Shown piece after piece: positions 7,004 to 15,451 of a stretch of 39,819 nucleotides of DNA. The DNA comes from Lachnospiraceae bacterium (GTDB taxonomy: Bacteria; Bacillota; Clostridia; Lachnospirales; Lachnospiraceae). Made by a program: the position numbers and the translations under genes. The stretch is taken from positions 1 to 39,819 of the forward strand of contig JAEEVO010000016.1 in NCBI GenBank assembly GCA_016290905.1. Reading direction: 5' to 3'. Position 1 is the stretch's first letter, and every line of letters starts with the position of its first letter. Under the pieces are notes generated by a model. It searched no databases. It saw only the letters and a program-made list of their open reading frames with translations, and was not told the DNA's origin.

Positions 7004-8721
7004 TACTTTAATATACCAATTTTTATCAGTTGTTTTACAGCTTCGAATACAGCCTTGATACCTTCCCTCGCCTCCTGATAGCTTTCAAAAGGTTTGAAAA
7101 CATATGTTTCGGAACCGGTCTCGACCTGTTCAAGGATTATCTCATTAAACCGCTCAGCCATACCGTTCATAAGCTTCAGCTTATCATAATCGGTAAGTAT
7201 CGCTCCTTCGCCGCTTATATCGAGCAGGTGCAAAAGAGCTTTTTCAAGTCCGTCCACAAGCTCAACGCTCAAGCCCGTCCTGTTGTTTATCATCTCGATA
7301 ACCTTGTTTGCGTCAGGTGCGAGCTTTACATAACATTTCAGCGTTTCCGCTATATCGTAGCTTTGGATTCCTCTGTTATCAAGTCCGATATCCTCAGGCT
7401 TGACCGTAGTAAGTGCCGAATAGATGCGTGACGATACGAAATCGGCTCCCGAGAACTTATAGATGTAATGTACGGCAGAATCATCCATTGTCGCGAATAC
7501 ATCGACAAAATCATCTGTCCTGAAACCAAGATCTCCTAGCACATTAAAATATGTGGGCAGAACCGTTATCGGTTCATCTCCTTTTACAAAGGCTTCGTTC
7601 ACAACACGCTTGAAATCAAGGTTTGTTCCGTATATCGTAAGCTCAACCATAGGTCTTGCCATATCCGAATCCTTGATGATCTTGACTATCTCGGTGATTG
7701 GAGAAATGATGATTGCGCTGGCTACCAGTCCTATGAACATACCCAGGACTCCGCCGAGCACTCTGGAAAGCTTCGAATCCTGCAGCAGATAAACCGCCAC
7801 GGACCATTTCTTTTTAAGCTTCTTCTCTTTTTCGGGTTTGACCTTTGTCTTTTTCTCTTTAGCCTGTTTTGCTTTTTCTTTTGCCCTCTCGGCTTCTTTC
7901 TTCTCATCCTCGATGGCTGCCGCTATCGCAAGGCTTTCAAATCCGTCGGAAGGCTCTTCGAACTCTTCCTCTTCGGATTCTTCTCCGGAAGCTTCGGCAT
8001 CAGCCTCATCTTCGGTAAGTGCTTCCTGCTCTTCTTCCGTCTCCTCTTCAGCGTCCGCTTCCGAGTTTTCCTCTCCGGCAGCGAGCATGCTGAAGGCATC
8101 GGATGTATCCACACTTAAGGCAAGAGTCTTTTCTGGCTCCTTCGAATGTTCGGCAGCTGCTTCCTCTTCTTTCGGATATATACCGAAGGTACCGAACTCC
8201 TCACCGTTTTCATCTACCATCGATTCTTTGGATAATGTCGGTGTAAACGGCTGCTCAAGCTCCGCCTGGTCGTCCGCGGGCATTTCCGAACTTTTTGCCG
8301 CGGTTACTGCGTCAACCGCAGCATTGTGCGCCGCAGTCCATTTCGCAGATTTTTTGATAAAATGCTTTACGATCAAATATATGATCCAAGTAACGAACTT
8401 TGTTATCAGGAACAATGCAACAAACACCACCGGTGCCATAATCGACACCGTGAGCGCCGAGAGATGGTTTCCTATGGTATCGGTATGCGAGCCGAGCCAT
8501 CCTCCGAATACATCAAAGGAAAACAGCTTCATGCCCGGAACCTTTGCCAGCTTTAGCAAGAGCCATTCCGTAACGCTCTGTGTGATGAGCAGACATACAA
8601 TGATGCCAAGGATCCATAACCCGAGCCTTACAAGCCCAAACTTAACGCCCCTGTGTATGCCCACGATAACATCGATCATCACAATGATCACTGTTAATGC
8701 TAAAAGAATGCTAAGAACCAT
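7003..8721 (-). CDS. CvpA-like membrane protein with long charged cytoplasmic insert
   Basis: The 572-residue protein has hydrophobic segments near 3-20, 28-50 and 92-118 in a CvpA/colicin-V-production-like arrangement. A fourth membrane segment lies at about 321-341. Between them (about 122-306) is a low-complexity region, first Glu/Asp/Ala-rich and then Lys/Glu-rich (EKEKKLKKKW). The C-terminal 230 residues are soluble. CvpA proteins are widespread inner-membrane proteins of poorly defined function. The start at 8721 has GTAGGGG upstream. The gene is downstream of the hibernation factor on the same strand. The family assignment rests on topology and the N-terminal motif style, so it is moderate. 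Confidence 0.65.
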   Translation of the reverse strand: MVLSILLALTVIIVMIDVIVGIHRGVKFGLVRLGLWILGIIVCLLITQSVTEWLLLKLAKVPGMKLFSFDVFGGWLGSHTDTIGNHLSALTVSIMAPVVFVALFLITKFVTWIIYLIVKHFIKKSAKWTAAHNAAVDAVTAAKSSEMPADDQAELEQPFTPTLSKESMVDENGEEFGTFGIYPKEEEAAAEHSKEPEKTLALSVDTSDAFSMLAAGEENSEADAEEETEEEQEALTEDEADAEASGEESEEEEFEEPSDGFESLAIAAAIEDEKKEAERAKEKAKQAKEKKTKVKPEKEKKLKKKWSVAVYLLQDSKLSRVLGGVLGMFIGLVASAIIISPITEIVKIIKDSDMARPMVELTIYGTNLDFKRVVNEAFVKGDEPITVLPTYFNVLGDLGFRTDDFVDVFATMDDSAVHYIYKFSGADFVSSRIYSALTTVKPEDIGLDNRGIQSYDIAETLKCYVKLAPDANKVIEMINNRTGLSVELVDGLEKALLHLLDISGEGAILTDYDKLKLMNGMAERFNEIILEQVETGSETYVFKPFESYQEAREGIKAVFEAVKQLIKIGILK

Positions 8722-8778
8722 GAATGATTCCCCTACTGTTATCTGTAATAAAACCTAAGTATTACCTATTATATATGT

Positions 8779-8804
8779 TAAGTAACGACCTTTTCCGTTA
8801 CTTA
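8779..8804. other. 9-bp hairpin between hpf and cvpA-like genes
   Basis: TAAGTAACG and CGTTACTTA are inverted around an 8-base loop just after the hpf stop. No U-run follows on either strand, so termination is doubtful. A TATAAT-like box follows on the minus strand without a good -35. Confidence 0.5.
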
Positions 8805-8811
8805 CGTCTTA

Positions 8812-9336
8812 TCAATACTCCGGCTCAATAAGTCCGTAGGTATTCCCCTTTCTCTTATATACGACATTTACCTCATCGGTCTCGGAATTTCTGAATACAA
8901 AGAAATTATGACCGCTTAATTCCATTTCGATACATGCCTCCTCGGGATCCATGGGCTTCATGGCAAACTTCTTGGTCCTTGTGATGACGATTTCTTCTTC
9001 ATCTCCGGGTTCGGAAGCAAACGCCTCGCTGAGTCCTATGCCTCCCTGTTTGGCATCGACTATCTTGTTCTTATATTTCTTTATCTGTCTCTCGATGATC
9101 TCCTCAACCAGATCTACGGACACATACATATCCGTGCTCTCTTCTTCTGCACGGATGACGGTTCCCTTTATCGGGATGGTAACCTCTATCTTATGCCTGT
9201 CTTTCTGTACACTGAAGGTCACATGAACCTCGGTGTCAGGCTTAAAGTACTTCTCAAGCTTTCCAATCTTCTCATAGATGGCGTTTTTCAAACCTTCCGT
9301 TACGTCAATGTTTTTTCCTGTGATAATATAACGCAT
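8812..9336 (-). CDS. hpf: Long-form ribosome hibernation promoting factor
   Basis: The 174-residue protein has the N-terminal RaiA/HPF fold (MRYIITGKNIDVTEGLK start, the KLEKYF motif, then the E-V-T-I-P strands to about residue 100). A linker follows, then the C-terminal dimerisation domain (KPMDPEEACIEMEL, FFVFRN, VVYKRKGNTYGLIEP), so it is the long form. Long HPF binds the 30S subunit and joins 70S ribosomes into inactive 100S dimers under stress or stationary phase. The start at 9336 is preceded by AAGGAGG. A good sigma-A promoter lies at 9419-9447. Confidence 0.96.
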   Translation of the reverse strand: MRYIITGKNIDVTEGLKNAIYEKIGKLEKYFKPDTEVHVTFSVQKDRHKIEVTIPIKGTVIRAEEESTDMYVSVDLVEEIIERQIKKYKNKIVDAKQGGIGLSEAFASEPGDEEEIVITRTKKFAMKPMDPEEACIEMELSGHNFFVFRNSETDEVNVVYKRKGNTYGLIEPEY

Positions 9337-9418
9337 ATGCTGTCCTCCTTGTATAAGCCGTCTGCCGCTTTCCCGAGTACCTCCGGTGAACCGGTTCCCG
9401 GCTATTTGTTACAGAAAT

Positions 9419-9447
9419 ATTATAACATTAAAACAACTTTTCAGCAA
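9419..9447 (-). promoter_or_regulatory. Promoter for hpf
   Basis: On the minus strand TTGCTG (9442-9447) and TATAAT (9419-9424) are spaced by 17 bases, about 80 bases before the hpf start. Confidence 0.65.
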
Positions 9448-9491
9448 GCATTTAATTTATTTTATGCATTGTATTATTAAACTTTACAGCC

Positions 9492-9520
9492 TTGCAATTC
9501 CACCATTTTTATGTTATAAT
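9492..9520 (+). promoter_or_regulatory. Promoter for lasso B2 gene
   Basis: TTGCAA (9492-9497) and a perfect TATAAT (9515-9520) are spaced by 17 bases, facing the start at 9583. Confidence 0.7.
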
Positions 9521-9582
9521 GAAAAATGATGTGAAAATGTGGATCCGGCAATACGGCTCCGTAAATTACAGGAGAAAACAAT

Positions 9583-10050
9583 ATGGCTGAGGAGCAAACG
9601 GAAGGCAGTCTTCTTGTCAGGGCTATAAAGTTCTCCCGGGACAACAAATGCTTCTTTTTAATGATACGCACGGTAATATATTCGGCTTTTTTCAGAGCAG
9701 GTCTCTTCCTGTTCAAGCCCAAGCGTCTCAAAAAGCACTGGGGTATCGAGAAAGAAGAATCTGCCCGGGTTGAACCCGAAGACGAAATCGAATACGTCCG
9801 AAAGATAAGCCGGCTAGTCCTTTGTGTGTGCAACAACACCAAATGGGAAAGCAAATGTCTTGTGCGTGCTCTTACCGCCAGAAAGCTTCTCTGCAGGAAA
9901 AAGCTTCATTCCACAATGTATATGGGGATCAAGCAGGACAAAGACGGAAAAATGCTGGCGCATGCCTGGCTCAGATGGGGACAGTATATCGTAACAGGGA
10001 TACTACCGGACTTAAAAGAGTATGCGATAGTCACAATCTTTAAGAACTGA
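9583..10050 (+). CDS. Lasso peptide biosynthesis B2 protein (leader protease, transglutaminase-like)
   Basis: This 155-residue protein matches the B2 (PF13471, transglutaminase-like core) family in size and layout. The catalytic Cys lies in SKCLVRALTARKLL (about 89-102), and the His is in MLAHAWLRWG (about 124-133), followed by an Asp-containing LPDLKEYAIV segment. B2 proteins cleave the precursor leader in lasso biosynthesis, working with the PqqD-like B1 protein that binds the leader. Both partners are present downstream. The start at 9583 has ACAGGAG upstream. The gene has its own promoter and is separated from the rest of the plus-strand cluster by the precursor gene on the opposite strand. 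Confidence 0.88.
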   Translation: MAEEQTEGSLLVRAIKFSRDNKCFFLMIRTVIYSAFFRAGLFLFKPKRLKKHWGIEKEESARVEPEDEIEYVRKISRLVLCVCNNTKWESKCLVRALTARKLLCRKKLHSTMYMGIKQDKDGKMLAHAWLRWGQYIVTGILPDLKEYAIVTIFKN

Positions 10051-10072
10051 CATTAATATGCCTGTTTGCCAC

Positions 10073-10101
10073 AAAAAAGCGGGTTCATATAAAGAACCCG
10101 C
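10073..10101 (-). terminator. Terminator of the lasso precursor transcript
   Basis: GCGGGTTC/GAACCCGC (10079-10086 and 10094-10101) is followed on the minus strand by TTTTTT (10073-10078), about 35 bases past the precursor stop. Confidence 0.85.
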
Positions 10102-10137
10102 AAACACTGCCTTGCGATTATCTTTGAATAACGCTAA

Positions 10138-10320
10138 TTATTCCCACCAGGTAACTCCGCCTTCAGGAACTTTCTTACCGCTTGATGTAAACTCACCGTA
10201 ATCCGAATGTGCGCCCTTGCTATCCCTGTAATTTTTATCAATTACAGTAAACTCATTTCCGCCCTGAGCTGTTTCATTTACGTTAAGGGTCATAATATCA
10301 GGATTTTCCCACTTTTTCAT
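10138..10320 (-). CDS. Candidate lasso peptide precursor, atypically long core
   Basis: A 60-residue peptide starting at 10320, with GGAGG 8 bases before ATG. The leader KKWENPDIMTLNVNETA follows the lasso recognition pattern Y/WxxPxL/I...T. It has W4, P7, I9 and T17, the same 13-residue W/Y-to-T spacing as I recall for paeninodin. If T17 is the usual -2 Thr, the core begins at Q19 and is 42 residues long, far above the common 15-26. The acidic residue fitting a 9-member ring is D28 counted from G20, which would put T at -3. The C-terminus is TWWE. It lies between B2 and kinase genes on the opposite strand, with its own promoter and terminator. Confidence 0.78.
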   Translation of the reverse strand: MKKWENPDIMTLNVNETAQGGNEFTVIDKNYRDSKGAHSDYGEFTSSGKKVPEGGVTWWE

Positions 10321-10364
10321 TATATTTACCTCCAAAAATTTTTCGTTTTTTGTACTATGGCTAG

Positions 10365-10393
10365 ATAATAACACATTGTTATTTAAAATGCAA
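10365..10393 (-). promoter_or_regulatory. Promoter of the lasso precursor gene
   Basis: On the minus strand TTGCAT (10388-10393) and TATTAT (10365-10370) are spaced by exactly 17 bases. Together with the terminator at 10073 this defines a transcript of roughly 290 bases encoding only the precursor. Confidence 0.65.
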
Positions 10394-10423
10394 GAAATCT
10401 ATCAAAATTGAAAGAGTTTTTTT

Positions 10424-11317
10424 ATGAAAAAATATTTACTATATGATTTAAGCATATCTTCCGATATTGATCTGCTGATATCGGATGAGGTATGCAGGTT
10501 ACCGGATGACATTCAGTGTGAGATAATTGTTCGACGAAACAACCATAATCCCGATGAACTGATAGCAAAAAAACCTCTTACATCAGAATACTCTCATGAG
10601 TTTTGCTGGTTTAAAAGTAAGATAGGATATATTACGATACAATCCGGGCATACGATAACTGTCTACCCTGAAGGGTCGCCGTCCGATATTGAACTCTCTG
10701 CATTCATACTCGGATGGGGTCTCGCCTTTCTCTTCTACCAAAGGGATGGCCTTGGTATCCACTGCACCGGACTTTTTGGAAACGGGCAGGCATTCCTTAT
10801 CTGCGGTGACAGCGGAGCCGGTAAATCAACAACTGCGTTTAAGCTTTTGGACAAAGGTTACAGATTTCTAAACGATGACCTTGCATTCCTATCGGAAAAA
10901 GACTTTTTTCTTTTACACCCCGCTTTTCCCGTCCAAAAAATGTGCCGTAATGTTGCGGAAACGTTCGAAGACAAAACAAGGCTTAAATACATTGATGAGG
11001 ACAAAGACAAGTTTGCCTACCTTAACCCCGAACACTTTGAGAATGCTCCTCACCCACTCTCCTTTCTTTTCTGCATCGGGATCAGTTCAAATATCACATC
11101 CCTAAAGTATCGTGAAGAATCCGGTCTCAATAAAGTAAAAACTGTTTTGGACAATCTTTTTATGAATCCGCTTTTTGAAGATAACGGTTTTCCGGGCAAC
11201 GTAATGTCCATGGCTCTAAAACTATCTGCCAAGATAAGAGTTGTAAAGATAATGCGTCCGGCTAAGCAGGATACCGTTGAAGAAATATGTTCTGTCATAG
11301 AGAGTTACTTAATATAG
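10424..11317 (+). CDS. HPr-kinase-like protein of lasso cluster
   Basis: The 297-residue protein has a P-loop GDSGAGKST near residues 128-136 and a downstream FLNDDLAFL motif (about 148-156), as in HPr kinase/phosphorylase-like ATPases. A preceding segment, DGLGIHCTGLFGNGQAFLICG, matches the family's typical entry into the P-loop. Relatives in paeninodin-type clusters phosphorylate the precursor, at its C-terminal serine in the characterised case. The precursor here ends TWWE, so that exact reaction is not possible. Threonine or internal serines, or another role, must be considered. The HPr-binding C-terminal features of true HPrK are not evident. AAAGAG precedes the start. Confidence 0.85.
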   Translation: MKKYLLYDLSISSDIDLLISDEVCRLPDDIQCEIIVRRNNHNPDELIAKKPLTSEYSHEFCWFKSKIGYITIQSGHTITVYPEGSPSDIELSAFILGWGLAFLFYQRDGLGIHCTGLFGNGQAFLICGDSGAGKSTTAFKLLDKGYRFLNDDLAFLSEKDFFLLHPAFPVQKMCRNVAETFEDKTRLKYIDEDKDKFAYLNPEHFENAPHPLSFLFCIGISSNITSLKYREESGLNKVKTVLDNLFMNPLFEDNGFPGNVMSMALKLSAKIRVVKIMRPAKQDTVEEICSVIESYLI

Positions 11318-11433
11318 ATGCTTTACTATGCAAAAGAATATATTTGCAAACCGCAGAGCAGTTTCAATGTCATTATGTCAACGGCGTTGAACGGTTCTCG
11401 GGTTTTACATCAACATGAAAGGATGATCGGAAA

Positions 11434-13431
11434 ATGTCCGCAATTTCAGGCATAGTATTACAGGACAACAGTCAATCAATCTCTGATATCCAGAAAGACT
11501 GTATCAGAAAAATAACCAGAACATATAAAATAGACCGTTTTGATGAGCTTTCCGCACCCGGTCTATATCTTACATGTGGACATCAGTACTTTACCAACGA
11601 AGCGGTCAATGATATTTCGCCCACTTGTGATAAAAAAGAAAACATCTATTATACCGGCGATGTATTCCTTTTTAACCGTGAGCATTTAATAAACCTTCTT
11701 TCTTCAAAAAACGGGATTGAAAAAGAATTTCTTACTGTAAAAGGGGATGCAGAACTCGTTTTCTATGCCTACAGATTTCTGGGAACGGATTTCCTTAACC
11801 ATATCAAAGGAGTTTTTTCCATAGCCATATGTGACTTCGAAAAAAAACACTGTTATCTTATCACCGACCATGTTGCACAACGCCATCTTGCATATACTAT
11901 CATAGATAACCATTTATATTTTTCAAATTCATTAGAAATCCTGATGGAACTTCTGGGAAAGAATGCAGAGCTCGATGAGGAATGGTTATGTAATGCATAC
12001 GGAGACATGTCGGCCCTAACCGAGCTGCTTAAAGGCAGATGTTTCTTAAAAAACGTTTCCAGGGTATTCCCGGGGACATATGTCGATATTGACTTGTCCA
12101 CCTTTTCATACAAGGAAATAACCTACTGGAACCCTCTAAGCATAAAAATTAGAAAAGACCTGACCGACGAAGGTTTCAAAAAGCTTTTTGTCGACACCTT
12201 CAGAAACTGTGTTTGTTCAACCCTTCGCGCCAGAAAAAACCATGGAATATTGCTTTCCGGAGGTTTGGATTCTTCCTCAATCGCTTCTTTCGCCGCAGAG
12301 CAGCTTGAGAAAGAAGGTAAAAAACTGTTCAGTTATACTCAGGTACCTATGTCCGACTATAAATGTGTAAATACAACTTTTGAATGTGAGGACGAAACCA
12401 AAGAAGTTCTGTATAACAAAGAAAAATACCCGAATATTGATTGCGGTTTCATTGCTCCCGGTCCGGGTTCATGTATTTCCTTCATAGAAAAATCGACAAA
12501 ATTTTATACACAGCCCGTTAAACCGATCCTGAATGATTTTTATTTTAATGAGATGTACCGTAAAGCCGCCGATGCAGGCTGTACAATCCTCTATAACGGC
12601 CAGAACGGAAATGCAACCATCTCGTACGGAAAAATTTTCTCCTATGTTCATCATAAAGTTACAAGTTTCAGATTTATAAGTGCGATAAAAGAAGCTAACG
12701 CTTTTTGCTCCTCATTTCCTGCCAAACGTTTTCGATTATTGAAAGCTTATATCAGAATCCTGTGGCGCAAACTCAGAGTGCGTTCACACTTGTTAGAGTG
12801 TTTTCTGAACAAGAATCTGGAACGTCATTATTCCGTTAAAAAGCACGAGATCCAGTTATTACGTACCCAGGGTATAGACTCGGCAGATACAAATAAACAA
12901 CGCAGAAATTATTTATATATGCCTATCTCCTTTCAACATTTCGGCTATTATGATACCTGCTCCAGTCTTCATTTCGGTTTTATACCCATAGACCCCTCTC
13001 TTTCCAAAGACATGATCGAGTTATGCCTTTCCATGCCGATAGACTGTTTTGTAAAAAACGGGAAAGAACGTCGCGCCGTACGCGATTATTTCAAAGGGAT
13101 CGTGAGTGACAAAATACTTGACAATCTAAAACTGAGAGGTTTTCAAGGTGCTGATTATGCATACAGGGTAAACAAGTATTTTGATAATGAAAAAGATATA
13201 TTGTTTTCATATCTGAAATATCCTAAGCTATATGACTATCTTGACAAAGAAAAAATAGAAAAACTGATTGAAAAAATCGAAGAAACAAAATATAATATGG
13301 ACAAAGAAACCGTCGCGTTATCTGCCATAGCCGCTTCCTTCGGCTGTTTCTTAAAAAACTGGGATGATCGGAAGATCGAAAAGGAGAAAAACGAACATGG
13401 AATTAACCAAACCGATAAAGTTCAAACGTGA
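11434..13431 (+). CDS. Lasso macrolactam synthetase (asparagine synthetase B-like C protein)
   Basis: The 665-residue protein has an N-terminal glutamine-amidotransferase-like domain (about 1-220) that starts MSAISGI and lacks the catalytic Cys2 of true asparagine synthetases. An ATP-pyrophosphatase domain follows, with SGGLDSSS at about 275-282. Lasso C proteins adenylate an Asp or Glu side chain and close it onto the core N-terminus. The loss of Cys2 and the neighbouring B1, B2, ABC and precursor genes favour this over asparagine synthesis. The start at 11434 follows AAAGGATGATCGG. The 3' end overlaps the PqqD-like gene by 35 bases. Confidence 0.9.
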   Translation: MSAISGIVLQDNSQSISDIQKDCIRKITRTYKIDRFDELSAPGLYLTCGHQYFTNEAVNDISPTCDKKENIYYTGDVFLFNREHLINLLSSKNGIEKEFLTVKGDAELVFYAYRFLGTDFLNHIKGVFSIAICDFEKKHCYLITDHVAQRHLAYTIIDNHLYFSNSLEILMELLGKNAELDEEWLCNAYGDMSALTELLKGRCFLKNVSRVFPGTYVDIDLSTFSYKEITYWNPLSIKIRKDLTDEGFKKLFVDTFRNCVCSTLRARKNHGILLSGGLDSSSIASFAAEQLEKEGKKLFSYTQVPMSDYKCVNTTFECEDETKEVLYNKEKYPNIDCGFIAPGPGSCISFIEKSTKFYTQPVKPILNDFYFNEMYRKAADAGCTILYNGQNGNATISYGKIFSYVHHKVTSFRFISAIKEANAFCSSFPAKRFRLLKAYIRILWRKLRVRSHLLECFLNKNLERHYSVKKHEIQLLRTQGIDSADTNKQRRNYLYMPISFQHFGYYDTCSSLHFGFIPIDPSLSKDMIELCLSMPIDCFVKNGKERRAVRDYFKGIVSDKILDNLKLRGFQGADYAYRVNKYFDNEKDILFSYLKYPKLYDYLDKEKIEKLIEKIEETKYNMDKETVALSAIAASFGCFLKNWDDRKIEKEKNEHGINQTDKVQT

Positions 13432-13660
13432 AATTGAAGTTACCGACCTGAACGGCGAGAAAGCCATGATTGATTTTAATACGGGCAACTATTATCTTAT
13501 CAAGGGTGTCGGAAATGTTATCTGGGAAATGCTTTATGAAGAAACAACTCCGAAAGAGATCATAGAAAAACTGTTAAAGGAATACGATGTATCTCCCGAA
13601 GAGTGCAGAAAACAGGTAATCGAATTTTTAGGAAAGCTTGAAAGGGCAAATTTTATCTAA
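13397..13660 (+). CDS. PqqD-like lasso B1 protein (RiPP recognition element)
   Basis: An 87-residue winged-helix PqqD-like protein. Features are a beta-hairpin region with MIDFNTGNYYLIKGVGNVIWEML (about 23-45), then helices with PKEIIEKLLKEY and a C-terminal LGKLERANFI. B1 proteins bind the precursor leader through the YxxP-type motif and present it to the B2 protease. I start it at 13397, with AAGGAG 10 bases upstream inside the cyclase gene. The following ABC transporter starts directly after its stop, so cyclase, B1 and exporter are tightly coupled. Confidence 0.92.
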   Translation: MELTKPIKFKREIEVTDLNGEKAMIDFNTGNYYLIKGVGNVIWEMLYEETTPKEIIEKLLKEYDVSPEECRKQVIEFLGKLERANFI

Positions 13661-15328
13661 ATGAAAAAAATTAAACAATACATTTTCGTTTTAAAATGGG
13701 TACTCGGACATGCAAAGGAGTATCGTTGGCATATTATTTTTATGCTTGTCTTCGGCCTTGCAGTATCCGGTGCCTCTCTTTATACGGTCATTCTTTCCAA
13801 AAGGATCATCGACGGGGCTTCCGAAGGGATGACCTTAACCGGCATTATAATAATGTATATAGCTTTTATGCTTGGAATACAGATATTCTCTGCCGGTGCG
13901 TCTCTTCTTGCAACAATTATAAACGAAAAGGTTTCTTTCGGTATTCGTAAAAATGTATATAATAAGATAATCCGTGCTTCCTGGCAGGATGTCACAAAAT
14001 ACCATTCCGGAGATATAGTGACCAGGCTTACAAGCGATGCCGGTAATGTTGCCGATGGCGTGATCAATACTCTTCCGGCCATCGTACAGCTGAGTATAGA
14101 GCTTGTACTGGTATTTTTTACCTTGTTTTATTACTCTCATTTCCTGGCTCTTCTTGGTCTTATAGTAGCACCGGTAGCGGTCGGAGTTTCTTGGCTCTTT
14201 GCCAGAAGGCTGAAAGGCTTACAAAAGAAAGTGCAGGAATCCGAATCGGCTTATCACTCATTTCTCCAGGAAAGTATTGCGAATCTGCTTATCGTCAAGT
14301 CCTTTACCAATGAAGACTATTCTGTAAATAAGCTTTCAGAACTTAGAAGTGAAAGGTTCAAATGGGTGTTCAGGCGCTCCAAATTCGGATTGCTCGGCAC
14401 AACTTCCATCGGACTTGCTTTTCAGATAGGCTATCTTTCAGCCTTTACCTACGGCGCCGTACAGATATCCAAAAATCTGATATCTTACGGAACAATGTCG
14501 GTTTTCATAACATTGATAAACAGAGTGCAAAGTCCGATCTTCGGTCTGTCCCAACAGATTCCCAAAATAGTTGCGCTCTTTACTTCTGCCGAAAGGATTA
14601 TGGCTCTGTCCGAAATCCCGCCCGAAGAAAAAACCGAAGTTACAATCGATACCACCGAGCTTGGTATAAGAGTTGAAAATCTTTCATTCGGTTATGACAA
14701 GGATACGGTTCTCGAAAATGTTTCTTTTTCGATCACTCCCGGCGAGTCAACCGCAGTCATAGGAGAGTCCGGTATAGGAAAGACGACGCTTATAAGGCTT
14801 ATTCTTTCCTTTGTCAAGCCAAACGAAGGAAGTATTACTTTCTTTAACAGCAAAAATGAAGAGTGTCCCGGAGATGCCGGGATACGTAAGTATATAGCAT
14901 ATGTACCCCAGGGAAATACGCTGTTCAGCGGTACCATAAGGGAAAATCTTCTTACCGGTCGTTATGATGCCACTGAAGACGATATCTATGATGCATTAAA
15001 GCTTGCTTCCGCATATGATTTTATAAGCGAACTGCCCAAAGGCATCGATACGGTAATAGGTGAGAAAGGACTTGGGCTTTCGGAAGGCCAGGCGCAGCGT
15101 ATCGCCATAGCGCGCGCGTTCTTAAGGAAATCGCCCATACTTATCTTTGATGAGGCAACCTCAGCACTTGATGAAGGAACCGAGCAGAAAGTCATCCAAG
15201 GCTTCTCACAGCTCAACCCCAGACCTACATGCCTTATCATTACTCACAGAAAGAGCATCCTTAAATATTGTACCTCTGAGATAAAGATTGAAGACAAGAA
15301 GATTTCGATACAAGCACTAAATAACTAA
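13661..15328 (+). CDS. ABC exporter of lasso peptide (D protein)
   Basis: The 555-residue half-transporter has an N-terminal six-helix exporter domain (about 15-310) and a C-terminal ATPase domain. The Walker A is GESGIGKTT near 368-376, the signature is a variant LSEGQ near 473-477 (canonical LSGGQ), and the Walker B is ILIFDEATSALD near 493-504. There is no N-terminal C39 peptidase domain, consistent with leader removal by the separate B1/B2 pair. It likely secretes the mature lasso peptide and gives self-protection. The start follows the B1 stop without a gap. The gene ends the plus-strand operon at a strong terminator. Confidence 0.92.
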   Translation: MKKIKQYIFVLKWVLGHAKEYRWHIIFMLVFGLAVSGASLYTVILSKRIIDGASEGMTLTGIIIMYIAFMLGIQIFSAGASLLATIINEKVSFGIRKNVYNKIIRASWQDVTKYHSGDIVTRLTSDAGNVADGVINTLPAIVQLSIELVLVFFTLFYYSHFLALLGLIVAPVAVGVSWLFARRLKGLQKKVQESESAYHSFLQESIANLLIVKSFTNEDYSVNKLSELRSERFKWVFRRSKFGLLGTTSIGLAFQIGYLSAFTYGAVQISKNLISYGTMSVFITLINRVQSPIFGLSQQIPKIVALFTSAERIMALSEIPPEEKTEVTIDTTELGIRVENLSFGYDKDTVLENVSFSITPGESTAVIGESGIGKTTLIRLILSFVKPNEGSITFFNSKNEECPGDAGIRKYIAYVPQGNTLFSGTIRENLLTGRYDATEDDIYDALKLASAYDFISELPKGIDTVIGEKGLGLSEGQAQRIAIARAFLRKSPILIFDEATSALDEGTEQKVIQGFSQLNPRPTCLIITHRKSILKYCTSEIKIEDKKISIQALNN

Positions 15329-15340
15329 ATCGACAAAAAT

Positions 15341-15388
15341 AACCGGATAAGACTCAGTTCTCAACTGATGCTTATCCGGTTCCTTTTT
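15341..15388 (+). terminator. Rho-independent terminator of lasso operon
   Basis: AACCGGATAAG (15341-15351) pairs with 15371-15381, with a nested CAGTT/AACTG, followed by CCTTTTT. Confidence 0.92.
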
Positions 15389-15451
15389 AGAGTTAGTATT
15401 GCCTCTTTTCTAAATATACAATCTCTCTTATTAATAACGCAGCTTCCCTCG

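Noticed and set aside
7838-8758. Long Ser/Ala-rich plus-strand frame
   Set aside because: It is the antisense reading of the acidic and lysine-rich CvpA-like gene, without its own ribosome site or any family resemblance.
11318-11452. A 44-codon frame starting right after the kinase gene stop, possible second precursor
   Set aside because: It has no leader motif, no suitable ribosome site of its own and runs into the cyclase start. Composition is not peptide-like.
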